Assembly (NCBI RefSeq): GCF_000725885.1
Contig: NZ_JODR01000017.1
Span: forward strand, 1 to 64,000
Source: Streptomyces albus subsp. albus
GTDB taxonomy: Bacteria; Actinomycetota; Actinomycetes; Streptomycetales; Streptomycetaceae
Length of the DNA stretch: 64,000 nucleotides
Direction of reading: 5' to 3'
A program made the translations under genes and the position numbers. Under the pieces are notes generated by a model that did no database searches, was not told the DNA's origin, and saw nothing but the letters and a program-made list of their open reading frames with translations. Each line of letters begins with the position of its first letter. Position 1 is the first letter of the stretch. Below, in pieces: positions 51,003 through 59,057 of the stretch.

Positions 51003-51803
51003 ATGTCCGTCACCACCGGGCCGACCCCGCCCTCGGCCCCCTCCCGCCCCACCGCCCCCTATCCCCTGCTGCCGCTGCTCGGCCGTGGTCTGGCCGCCGG
51101 CGGACTGGCCGGGCTCCTCTCCGGGCTGTTCTCCCTGCTGCTGGCCGAGCCGCTGATGGACCGGGCCATCCGGCTGGAGGAGCAGCGGTCCGCCGCCGCC
51201 TCCCACCACGGCGGGCACAGCCACGCCGCCGAGGCCGAGGAGCTGTTCAGCCGGGGCACCCAGCACCTCGGGCTGGTCGTCACCGCCGTGGTGGCCGGTC
51301 TGGCGCTCGGGGTGTTCTTCACCCTCGCGCACGCCCTGGTGCACCGCACCGCGCCGCAGACCGGAGACCGCGCCTGGCAGCGGGCCATGGGGCTGGCCGG
51401 CGCCGGGTTCCTGGCCCTTTCCCTGCTGCCCGCGCTGCGCTACCCGGCCAATCCGCCCGGGGTCGGCGACGGCGGCACCGTGACCGAGCGGCAGGCCCTG
51501 TGGCTGGCCGCCCTCGTCATCGGCGTCCTGGGCATGGTCCTGGCCCGCCAGGTGCATCTGCGGCTCGGGGCCGCAGGCCACGGGCTGCCGGCCCGCCAGA
51601 CGGGGGCCGCGCTCGCGGTGGCCGCCACCTTGGCGGCGCTCTTCCTGCTGCCGGACAACCCCGATCCGGTGCCGGTGCCCGCAGACTTGCTGTGGGACTT
51701 CCGGGTGCTGTCGCTGGCCTCCCACGTCATCCTGTGGGCCGTGCTGGGCGCCCTGTTCGCCGCTCCCGCCCTGCGGCGGCGGCGCACCCCGGCGCCGGCC
51801 TGA
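51003..51803 (+). CDS. cbtA: CbtA, cobalt transporter membrane subunit
   Basis: A 266-aa integral membrane protein with five predicted TM helices (LLGRGLAAGGLAGLLSGLFSLLL, LGLVVTAVVAGLALGVFFTLAHAL, GLAGAGFLALSLLPALRY, LWLAALVIGVLGMVLA, LASHVILWAVLGALFA). A cytosolic or extracellular His-rich loop SHHGGHSHAAEAEELF may bind metal. Proteins of the CbtA family import cobalt for cobalamin synthesis. The start is ATG 51003, overlapping no other gene. Confidence 0.94.
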   Translation: MSVTTGPTPPSAPSRPTAPYPLLPLLGRGLAAGGLAGLLSGLFSLLLAEPLMDRAIRLEEQRSAAASHHGGHSHAAEAEELFSRGTQHLGLVVTAVVAGLALGVFFTLAHALVHRTAPQTGDRAWQRAMGLAGAGFLALSLLPALRYPANPPGVGDGGTVTERQALWLAALVIGVLGMVLARQVHLRLGAAGHGLPARQTGAALAVAATLAALFLLPDNPDPVPVPADLLWDFRVLSLASHVILWAVLGALFAAPALRRRRTPAPA

Positions 51804-51885
51804 GAGGGCCGGCGAGGGGCGGCGTCCCGCACCCCGCGGCCCTTCCCGTCCGGTGTCCCGCTCCGCACGGAGCGGGACACCGCTC

Positions 51886-52665
51886 TCAGATGCGGTCCAC
51901 CAGGTCGGCGATCGAGTCGACCACGCTGGAGGGCCGGTAGGGGTAGCGCTCGATCTCGTCCGGGCGGGTCAGCCCCGTCAGCACCAGGAACGTCTCCAGC
52001 CCGGCCTCCATGCCGGCGCGGACGTCGGTGTCCATCCGGTCGCCGATCATCGCGCTCGTCTCGGAGTGCGCGCCGATGGCGTTGAGGCCGGCCCGCATCA
52101 TCAGCGGATTGGGCTTGCCGACGAAGTACGGGTCCTGGCCGGTCGCCTTGGTGATGAGGGCCGCGACCGAACCGGTGGCCGGCAGGGCGCCCTCGGCGGA
52201 GGGGCCCGTCTCGTCGGGGTTGGTGGCGATGAACCGGGCGCCGTCGTTGATGAGGCGGATCGCGCGGGTCAGCGCCTCGAACGAGTACGTCCTGGTCTCG
52301 CCCAGCACCACGTAGTCCGGGTCGGCGTCGGAGAGGACGTACCCGATGTCGTGCAGCGCGGTGGTCAGCCCCGCCTCCCCTATCACGTAGGCGGTGCCGC
52401 CCGGCCGCTGGTCGTCCAGGAACTGCGCGGTGGCCAGCGCCGACGTCCAGATGTTCTCCGTCGGCACGTCCAGGCCGATCCGGGACAGACGGGCGTGCAG
52501 ATCCCGGGGGGTATACATCGAGTTGTTCGTCAGCACCAGGAACGGCCGGCCCGACTCCTTGAGCCGTTTGATGAAGGAGTCGGCGCCGGGGACGGGGATC
52601 CCCTCGTGCATCAGCACACCGTCCATGTCGGTGAGCCAGGACTCGATCGGCTTGCGCTCTGCCAC
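51886..52665 (-). CDS. HAD-superfamily class IIA phosphatase (NagD-like)
   Basis: A 259-aa cytosolic phosphatase. HAD motifs are complete: I LTDMDGVLMHEG (nucleophile Asp in D-M-D-G), II VLTNNS, III KPNPLMMR (Lys) and IV IGDRMDTDVRAG. The class II cap domain lies between II and III. NagD-type members dephosphorylate nucleotides or sugar phosphates with broad specificity. GTG 52665 was chosen because AGGAG lies seven bases upstream; the longer open frame reads as Pro/Arg-rich non-coding sequence. No operon partner. Confidence 0.92.
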   Translation of the reverse strand: MAERKPIESWLTDMDGVLMHEGIPVPGADSFIKRLKESGRPFLVLTNNSMYTPRDLHARLSRIGLDVPTENIWTSALATAQFLDDQRPGGTAYVIGEAGLTTALHDIGYVLSDADPDYVVLGETRTYSFEALTRAIRLINDGARFIATNPDETGPSAEGALPATGSVAALITKATGQDPYFVGKPNPLMMRAGLNAIGAHSETSAMIGDRMDTDVRAGMEAGLETFLVLTGLTRPDEIERYPYRPSSVVDSIADLVDRI

Positions 52666-53049
52666 GGGTGGGCTCCTGCCAGTGTCGCGGTGGTCCGGCC
52701 GGCGGGGACGCGGCCCCGGACACCGGGGCACGGAACCGGCCGCCGCCGCTCAGCGTAGCGGCAGCGGCCGGTGACGGTCAGCCGAGGCGACGCGTCACCG
52801 GACGGCGGGACGGACGGGTGCCGGGGCGGGGGCCCGGGGCCCGGGGGCTGGGGCCGGAGCGCCGAAGTCCGGGGGCAAGTGCCGACGCCGGGAGCCGGCC
52901 GGGTGCCCGGGACCGGTCATCCGGGGGCACGCTCCCGGATCGACGGCGGGGCCGACGGACGCCGGGGCCGGGTGCCCGGGGCGGGGGTCCGGGGCGGGGG
53001 CCCGGGCGTCCGCGCCGCCGCTGAGGGGGTGGACGGTGCCGTGCGGGGG
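52666..53049. other. Intergenic region rich in G-runs
   Basis: About 380 bases without a gene. The plus strand has many runs of 3-6 G; at 52817-52855 there are five runs of at least four G within 40 bases, a potential quadruplex. Motifs such as GGCGGACGCCGGGGCCGGG recur in altered form. No terminator hairpin with a clean stem is seen. Confidence 0.5.
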
Positions 53050-54126
53050 TCAGCTGCCTGTGGCGTGCTGCCAGTCGGAGACGTAGGAGTCGAGGTGGGT
53101 GGCCACCTCGTCCCAGTCGGCACGGAAGACCTCGACGCCCTTCATCAGCCGGGCCAGCTCCTTGGCCTTGTCGTCGGTGGCCTCGATGTCCTCGCGGACG
53201 GTGAAGCCGCCGCCGATGGACGAGACCTCCCGCTGCGGACGCTCACCGAGCAGGAAGTCCAGCAGCTTCTTGGCGTTGCCCGCGTGCGGGGCGCCCTTGA
53301 CCAGGCCCGCGCTGTAGGGCAGCGCGAACGTGGTCGGCGCCTTGCCCTTGCGGGCGGCGGGGAACCAGATGCCCAGGTTCGGCATCGTCTCGGCCTGCGC
53401 GTAGTTCATCTGCACGTCACCGTTGGCGACCAGCAGTTCCCCCTTGTCCACCTTCGGGGCCAGCTTGCTGGTCGAGGAGGAGGGGCCGACGTTGTTCTTC
53501 TGGAGCCTGCCCAGGTAGTCCATGGCCGCCTTGCGACCGCCGAAGTCGTGGACGGCCTTGATGACCAGCGCCGTGCCGTCACCGGCCACACCCGGCGTCG
53601 AGTACTGGAGCTTGTCCTTGTACTTGGCGTCCAGCAGGTCCTCCCAGGTCGTGGGCGGCTTCGGCAGCTTTTCGGTGTTGTGGATGAATCCGAAGTAGTT
53701 GTTCACCAGCGGCGTCCAGTGCCCGTTCGCGGGGCGCTGGTCCTGGGGGATGTGGGCGGCGCCCTCGGGCACGTAGCGGGCCAGCAGGCCCTTGCTGTCG
53801 GCCTGCTGGATGAACGGCGGCAGGGTGACCAGCACATCGGCCTGGGTGTTGTTCTTCTCCCGGTCGGTGCGCTGCACCATCTCGCCGGAGCCGCCCTCCA
53901 CGTACTTGACCTTGATGCCGGTCTTGCGCTCGAACGCCTCGAACTGCTCGTCGTACCAGCCGTTTCCGGTCTCCCCCTTGAGACCGTCGGCGCTGTAGAC
54001 GGTGACGACCTTGTCGTCACCGGACGCGGCGGAGCCGGTGCCGCCGCAGCCGGTGGCGGCCAGCGCGGTCACCGCCAGCACGACGGCGGCGGGAGAGTGC
54101 GCACGGACACGGGTGCACGGGGACAT
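53050..54126 (-). CDS. 2-aminoethylphosphonate-type ABC transporter substrate-binding lipoprotein (PhnS-like)
   Basis: A 358-aa periplasmic-binding-type lipoprotein: signal HSPAAVVLAVTALAATGCGG with lipobox LAATGC (Cys about 27). The mature part is a family 1 ferric/spermidine/AEP-binding fold: VVTVYSADGLKGETGNGWYDEQFEAF (key: Y-S-A-D ... N-G-W), VQRTDREKNNTQADVLVTLPP, DLLDAKYKDKLQYSTPGVAGDGTA and ANGDVQMNYAQAE. This resembles PhnS-type AEP binding proteins. It is the last gene of a six-gene minus-strand operon. Start ATG 54126. Confidence 0.88.
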   Translation of the reverse strand: MSPCTRVRAHSPAAVVLAVTALAATGCGGTGSAASGDDKVVTVYSADGLKGETGNGWYDEQFEAFERKTGIKVKYVEGGSGEMVQRTDREKNNTQADVLVTLPPFIQQADSKGLLARYVPEGAAHIPQDQRPANGHWTPLVNNYFGFIHNTEKLPKPPTTWEDLLDAKYKDKLQYSTPGVAGDGTALVIKAVHDFGGRKAAMDYLGRLQKNNVGPSSSTSKLAPKVDKGELLVANGDVQMNYAQAETMPNLGIWFPAARKGKAPTTFALPYSAGLVKGAPHAGNAKKLLDFLLGERPQREVSSIGGGFTVREDIEATDDKAKELARLMKGVEVFRADWDEVATHLDSYVSDWQHATGS

Positions 54127-54182
54127 GAGGGAGCAACCTTTCGGGTGTGCGGACGTAACCGGCTGCGGGCCGGCGGCCGGTC

Positions 54183-54986
54183 TCAGCGGTAGGAGGCCCG
54201 CGTACGGACGCGGGAGACGGCGAACAGCACCAGGGAGGTGGCCGCCATCAGGACGACCGCCAGTGCCGAGCCGGTGAACAGGGAGCCCCGGTCGGTGGCG
54301 GCGAAGATCTGGACGGGCAGCGGCATCCAGTCCGGCGGGTAGAGCATCATGGTGGCGCTCAGCTCGCCCATCGACAGGGCGAAGCACAGCCCGGTGGCCG
54401 CCGTCAGCGAGGGCAGCAGCAGCGGCAATTTCACCCGGAGCAGCACGTACCACGGCCGGGCGCCCAGGGAGGCAGCCGCCTGTTCGTAGGCGGGGTCGAG
54501 CCGGGCCAGTGCCGCCGAAACCGACTGGTAGGCGAACGCCGTCACCAGCACCGTGTGCGCCAGCATCACGATCCAGCGGGTGCCGTTGAAGGCCACCGGC
54601 GGCCTGCTGTACGCCACCAGGACGGCCAGGCCGACCACCACAGACGGCACCGCGACCGGCAGCACGAACAGCGCGTCCAGCACACGCCGCACCCAGCCGT
54701 GCCGGGCCGCCGACGCGGCCGACAGCGCCGCCCAGGTACCGATCACCAGGGCCAGCACGCTGGCGAGCAGTGCCGTTTGCAGGCTGACGCCGAGTGCCGC
54801 CAGCGATTCGCCGCGCGTGGCCGCCGCGTAGTGCTCCACCGTGGACCCGGAGGGCAGCACGCCGCTCCAGTTGGTGGCGAACGACGCCGCCACGATCACC
54901 AGCAGCGGCACCGCGAACAGCGGCACGAACAGCACCGCGAAGCAGATCCACGCCGCCCAGCGGCCCTTACGCGAGTGCACCAGCAC
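54183..54986 (-). CDS. ABC transporter permease (PhnV-like)
   Basis: A 267-aa permease with about six TM segments, starting WICFAVLFVPLFAVPLLVIVAASF. The EAA-type loop is DPAYEQAAASLGARPWYVLLRVKLPLLLPS (key: E-Q-A-A-A-S-L-G-A). GTG 54986 has GGAGC eight bases upstream and overlaps the preceding permease by 20 bases. It resembles the second AEP permease (PhnV). Confidence 0.9.
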   Translation of the reverse strand: MLVHSRKGRWAAWICFAVLFVPLFAVPLLVIVAASFATNWSGVLPSGSTVEHYAAATRGESLAALGVSLQTALLASVLALVIGTWAALSAASAARHGWVRRVLDALFVLPVAVPSVVVGLAVLVAYSRPPVAFNGTRWIVMLAHTVLVTAFAYQSVSAALARLDPAYEQAAASLGARPWYVLLRVKLPLLLPSLTAATGLCFALSMGELSATMMLYPPDWMPLPVQIFAATDRGSLFTGSALAVVLMAATSLVLFAVSRVRTRASYR

Positions 54987-55980
54987 GACGGCTGCTCCTT
55001 CCGGTCCCGCCGGTCCTGCCGGCCCTTCCGGTGACGTACCGGTAGAGGGCGTACAGCCCCACCGACAGCACGACGTTGACCGTGGCCACACAGCAGGCCG
55101 CGGTGTAGTCGGAGGAGAGGATCGCCTTGCTGTAGACCAGCATCGGCAGCGTCACCACGTCCTTGGCCCCCGTGAACAGCACGATGGCGAACTCGTTCAG
55201 ACACAGCACCAGCACCAGGCTCCCGCCCGCCATCAGCGCCGGCCACGCCTCCGGCAGGATCACCCGGCGCACGATCCGCGCCGGGCGGGCGCCCAGTGAC
55301 GAGGCCGCCTCGATCTGTCCCGTCTCCACCTGCGCGAACGCCGCGAGCAGCGGGCGCATCACGAACGGCGTGAAGTAGGTGATCTCGGCGAGCAGTACGC
55401 CCCACGGCGTCGTCAGGAACCGGAAGGGGCCCTCCTCGGCGCCGGTGACGCCCGTCCACAGTCCGTTGGCCATGCCCACGGTGCCGTAGACGAACAGCAG
55501 GGCCAGGGTGATCAGGAACGAGGGGAACGACAGGAACACATCGACGAACCGGGCCACGCCCCTGCTGCCCGGGAACGGCACGAACGCGACGACCAGCGCG
55601 AGGACGAAGCCCAGGACGACACAGCCCACCGTAGCCCCCACCGCGAGGGCGACCGTGGTGACCAGCGCGTCCGTGAACGCCTGCGAGGCGAACACCTCGC
55701 GGTAGGTGCCCGTGCCCCCGCGGAAGCCCTCCACGACCACCAGCGCCAGCGGATAGAGGAAGATCACCGTCAGTACGAGGAGGGGCGGCAGGCACCACAG
55801 CAGGCGCAGCCCGGATCCGCCGGCCCGGCGGGACGGGCCCGCGCCCCTCGTGCGCGGGGGAGCCGCCCCGGTGCCCGGCCGCTCCGCCGTATCGGACGCG
55901 GACGCGGCCGGCGCCGCGGGGCCGGTGGACGCCGGGGCCGTCCGCGGGGAGGCCGTCGCGGCCGGTCGGGTCTCAGTCAT
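54967..55980 (-). CDS. ABC transporter permease (PhnU-like)
   Basis: A 337-aa permease with an Ala/Pro-rich cytosolic N-terminus of about 55 residues, then six TM segments (LLWCLPPLLVLTVIFLYPLALVV onward). The EAA loop reads QIEAASSLGARPARIVRRVILPEA. Its start overlaps the ATPase stop by eight bases, and its end overlaps the PhnV-like start. Typical first permease of AEP or iron-type importers. Confidence 0.9.
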   Translation of the reverse strand: MTETRPAATASPRTAPASTGPAAPAASASDTAERPGTGAAPPRTRGAGPSRRAGGSGLRLLWCLPPLLVLTVIFLYPLALVVVEGFRGGTGTYREVFASQAFTDALVTTVALAVGATVGCVVLGFVLALVVAFVPFPGSRGVARFVDVFLSFPSFLITLALLFVYGTVGMANGLWTGVTGAEEGPFRFLTTPWGVLLAEITYFTPFVMRPLLAAFAQVETGQIEAASSLGARPARIVRRVILPEAWPALMAGGSLVLVLCLNEFAIVLFTGAKDVVTLPMLVYSKAILSSDYTAACCVATVNVVLSVGLYALYRYVTGRAGRTGGTGRSSRRAGALA

Positions 55981-57028
55981 CGACCAGCACCCCGTCCCGG
56001 ACGGCGAAGGAGAGCGGCACCTCGGCCCCCACGGCAGGCGGCTCGGCCGTCTCCGGGAGCTCCGCCACGACTTCCCGGCCCGCCACCTCGACGGCCACCC
56101 GGTGCGTGGCGCCCCGCCACTGGACAGCGGTCACGGTGCCCCGCAGCACGTTGGCGGCCTCCTCCCCCAGGGTGATCCGGTGCGGCCGGACGCACAGGGT
56201 GGCCTCGGCCCCGGCGGACGGCGCCGGTGAGGCGACCTTCAGCCGCGCGTCGCCGAACCGCACCGTGCCGCCGGGGGCGCCCACGACCGGCAGCAGGTTC
56301 GCGGCGCCCACGAAATCGGCCGTGAAGGTGCGCCGCGGCGCCCGGTAGAGCTGCTCGGGCGTACCGACCTCCCGCAGCCGGGCCCGGTCCATCACGGCGA
56401 CCCGGTCGGCCAGCGTCAGCGCCTCCACCTGGTCGTGGGTGACGTACAGCACCGACACGTCCGGCAGTTCGCGGTGCAGCCGGTCCAGTTCGGCGAGCAT
56501 CCCGCTGCGCAGCCGCGCGTCCAGCGCGGACAGCGGCTCGTCCAGCAGCAGCACACCGGGCCGTACGGCCAGCGCGCGGGCGATCGCGACCCGCTGCTGC
56601 TGGCCGCCGGACAGCTCCCGGGGATGGCGCCGGGCGTAGTCGGCCATCCCCACCATCTCCAGCGCCTCGGCGACCCGCGCCGCGATCTCGCCGCGCGGCG
56701 TCCTGCGTGCCTTGAGGCCGAAGGCGACGTTGTCGGCGACGCGCATGTGCGGGAAGAGGGCGTAGCTCTGGACGACCATGCCCACGTCCCGCGCGTGGGG
56801 CGGCAGACCGGTGACGTCGCGGTCACCGATCAGCACCCGGCCGGCGGCCGGCCGCACGAACCCGGCGACGGCACGCAGCGCGGTGGTCTTCCCGGAGCCG
56901 GAGGGCCCCAGCAGGGCCATGACCTCGCCGGGCTCGACGGTCAGGTCGAAGCCGTCGAGGACGACCGTCCCGTCGTAGGCGACGGTCACCTCCTCGAAGC
57001 GGATGCCGCTGCGCCGCGCCTCACTCAT
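55973..57028 (-). CDS. ABC transporter ATP-binding protein (PhnT-like)
   Basis: A 351-aa ATPase of the PotA/FbpC/PhnT group. Walker A LGPSGSGKTT, Q-loop VVQSYALFPH, signature LSGGQQQRVAIARAL, Walker B LLLDEPLSALD, H-loop YVTHDQ. A C-terminal regulatory domain of about 110 residues (TOBE-like; LCVRPHRITLGE, LSFAVRDGVLVDD) follows. The eight-base overlap with the phosphonatase-like gene implies co-translation. Confidence 0.93.
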   Translation of the reverse strand: MSEARRSGIRFEEVTVAYDGTVVLDGFDLTVEPGEVMALLGPSGSGKTTALRAVAGFVRPAAGRVLIGDRDVTGLPPHARDVGMVVQSYALFPHMRVADNVAFGLKARRTPRGEIAARVAEALEMVGMADYARRHPRELSGGQQQRVAIARALAVRPGVLLLDEPLSALDARLRSGMLAELDRLHRELPDVSVLYVTHDQVEALTLADRVAVMDRARLREVGTPEQLYRAPRRTFTADFVGAANLLPVVGAPGGTVRFGDARLKVASPAPSAGAEATLCVRPHRITLGEEAANVLRGTVTAVQWRGATHRVAVEVAGREVVAELPETAEPPAVGAEVPLSFAVRDGVLVDD

Positions 57029-57770
57029 CGCGGCTCTCCGCGGCGGCGAGCAGGGAGGGCAGGGCGGTCACGGACGGCAGTACGTGGGTGGCACCGGCGG
57101 CGCGCAGGGTGTCGGCGTCGTGGGCGCCGGTGAGCACCCCGGCCACGACGCCCGCCCCGGCGCGGCGGCCCGAGCGCATGTCGTAGGCGGTGTCGCCCGC
57201 GACGGCGATCCGCCGCACGTCGTCGGCGGCGCCGGTGCGCAGCAGCGCGGCGAGCACCAGATCGGGGTGGGGACGGCCGCGCCCGTGCGGGCCGGTGTCG
57301 GCGGGGCACAGGGTGGCGGCGACCAGATCGCGCCAGCCGAGCGCGTCGAGGATGGCGTCCTGGGTGACGCGGGCGAAACCGGTGGTCAGCACCACGGTGC
57401 GGCCGTCGGCACGGAGCTGTTCGATGGCCTCCCGCGCGCCGGGGACCGGTGCGCAGTGCCCCTCGGCGACCAGCCGCCCGTAGGCGCGTTCGAACTCGGT
57501 GTTGGCCCGGTGCGCCCGCTCCTCGTCGCCGCCGGCCAGATGGCGGAAGACGGAGATCTTCGACTCGCCCATGGTGGCCCGGACGTGGTCGAGCATCGCC
57601 GCGAAGGCCGGGGTGCCGCTCTCGGTGCCCAGCGGGCCGGCCGCCGCCGCGAAGGCCCGTTCGACCAGGCCGTCGTCGGCGACGGTGGTGCCCGCCATGT
57701 CGAGCACCACCAGTGTGGTGGCCCCCGCGTCGGCTGCCGTGGTGCCGGTTGCTGTCGTCACTGTGTTCAC
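57021..57770 (-). CDS. Phosphonatase-like HAD hydrolase (PhnX-type)
   Basis: A 249-aa HAD hydrolase. Motif I is LVVLDMAGTTVADDG (nucleophile Asp, with A-G-T-T as in phosphonoacetaldehyde hydrolase); a Lys in the cap region (GESKISVFRHLAGG) is close to where PhnX has its Schiff-base Lys. Motif II VVLTTGF, III RPHPDLVLAALLRTG, IV AVAGDTAYDM. It probably splits phosphonoacetaldehyde or a related C-P compound to acetaldehyde and phosphate, but the family also contains other phosphatases. GTG 57770 overlaps the previous stop by four bases (GTGA). Confidence 0.87.
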   Translation of the reverse strand: MNTVTTATGTTAADAGATTLVVLDMAGTTVADDGLVERAFAAAAGPLGTESGTPAFAAMLDHVRATMGESKISVFRHLAGGDEERAHRANTEFERAYGRLVAEGHCAPVPGAREAIEQLRADGRTVVLTTGFARVTQDAILDALGWRDLVAATLCPADTGPHGRGRPHPDLVLAALLRTGAADDVRRIAVAGDTAYDMRSGRRAGAGVVAGVLTGAHDADTLRAAGATHVLPSVTALPSLLAAAESRDE

Positions 57771-58921
57771 CAGCCCAGTTCGTCGGCGGTACGTTCGGCG
57801 ATGGCGGGCGAGCAGGTCATGCCGCGCCCGCCGGGCCCGGTCACCAGCCAGGTGCCGGGGCGGCCGGGGACGGGCTCCCGCAGGACGACCCGCCCCGGAT
57901 CGGTGCACTGCGCGTACACCCCGGCCCAGCGCCGGCGCACCGGCGGCAGCCGGCGGCCCAGCAGCCGTTCGGCCACCTGTGTCAGATGCCGGTAGGGGTC
58001 CTCGTCCACGTCGAACGCGAACGGTGTCGCGTACTCGTGGGTGTCCCCGATGGTCAGCGAACCGTCCGCGCGCTGCACCATGAGCAGCTGCATCCGGTGT
58101 TCGGCGGCCACGGGCGGCTGCGGCTGGCCGGCGGTCAGCGCGTCGAGGGCGGGGCCGCCGTAGGCCGGGTAGTAGCGGAAGCTGTCGGCGTCCGCGACGG
58201 AGGTGGTCAGCTTCTCGTCCAGCGGTGCCGTCTGCATCATCTGGAGCCGCACCCGCCGCACCGGCGCCTCGGGCACCAGCTCCCTGACGAGTCCGCCCAG
58301 CCAGGCGCCGGTGCACAGGACGACGGCGTCCCCCTCGTGGACCTCCCCCCGGTCGTCCCGCACCGCGGCGGCGGCAGCACCGGGACGCGGGGCGAGCACG
58401 TCGCGGACCTCACGCCCGCCGAGGAAGGCGTAGCGGCCGGCGGCATCCTCACGCAGCGCTTCCTGGAGCGCGCGCTGCGCGGTACGCGGCTCCACGGCCG
58501 CGTCCCGCTCGCACCACAGGCCGCCCAGCAGCGCGCTGCCGCGCAGCGCCGGGTTCAGTTCCCGCACCTGGTCCGCGTCCAGCAGGTGGTAGCCGCGCCG
58601 GGCGGCGTCGGGTCGCTCCGCCGCCGCCCGGGCGACCGCCAGCTCCGCCTCGGTGGTGACGGCGGTGAGGGACCCGCCCGCGCGGAAGCCGAGTGCCGGC
58701 ACCCGGTCGCCGATCTCCTCCCACAGTTCGCGGGCCCGCAGGGCCGCCTCCAGCTCGGGGCCGTCCGCCCGGCCGCCGACCCAGACCAGGCCGAAGTTGC
58801 GCACCGAGGCGCCACGCGCCTGCTCCTCGCGTTCGAGGTGCACGACCTCGTGCCCGCGCCGCACCGCCTGCCAGGCGTGCATGGTCCCCAGCACGCCCGC
58901 TCCCACAACTATGACTCGCAT
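57767..58921 (-). CDS. FAD-dependent amine oxidoreductase of phosphonate clusters
   Basis: A 384-aa D-amino-acid-oxidase-fold enzyme, first gene of the operon. The dinucleotide motif is RVIVVGAGVLGTMHAWQAV (G-x-G-x2-G), with the FAD adenine-binding Glu after VVHLER. GDAVVLCTGAWLGGLV and TGPGGRGMTCSPAIAE are typical of this fold. Homologues lie in AEP operons and probably oxidise the amine of 2-aminoethylphosphonate or its N-methyl derivative to phosphonoacetaldehyde, so no PhnW transaminase would be required. Start ATG 58921. Confidence 0.87.
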   Translation of the reverse strand: MRVIVVGAGVLGTMHAWQAVRRGHEVVHLEREEQARGASVRNFGLVWVGGRADGPELEAALRARELWEEIGDRVPALGFRAGGSLTAVTTEAELAVARAAAERPDAARRGYHLLDADQVRELNPALRGSALLGGLWCERDAAVEPRTAQRALQEALREDAAGRYAFLGGREVRDVLAPRPGAAAAAVRDDRGEVHEGDAVVLCTGAWLGGLVRELVPEAPVRRVRLQMMQTAPLDEKLTTSVADADSFRYYPAYGGPALDALTAGQPQPPVAAEHRMQLLMVQRADGSLTIGDTHEYATPFAFDVDEDPYRHLTQVAERLLGRRLPPVRRRWAGVYAQCTDPGRVVLREPVPGRPGTWLVTGPGGRGMTCSPAIAERTADELGW

Positions 58922-59057
58922 GGGGCCGACCCTCGCGGGCCGCGATGACCGGACGGCGACGGCCGGGTGAACGCCCCGGCAATTCTGGTCCGGACCCGTT
59001 ACCGTTCCGTGACCAAGGGAGGGCGGGCCCGCCGGGCAGGCCCGTCCCCCTCTCCCG

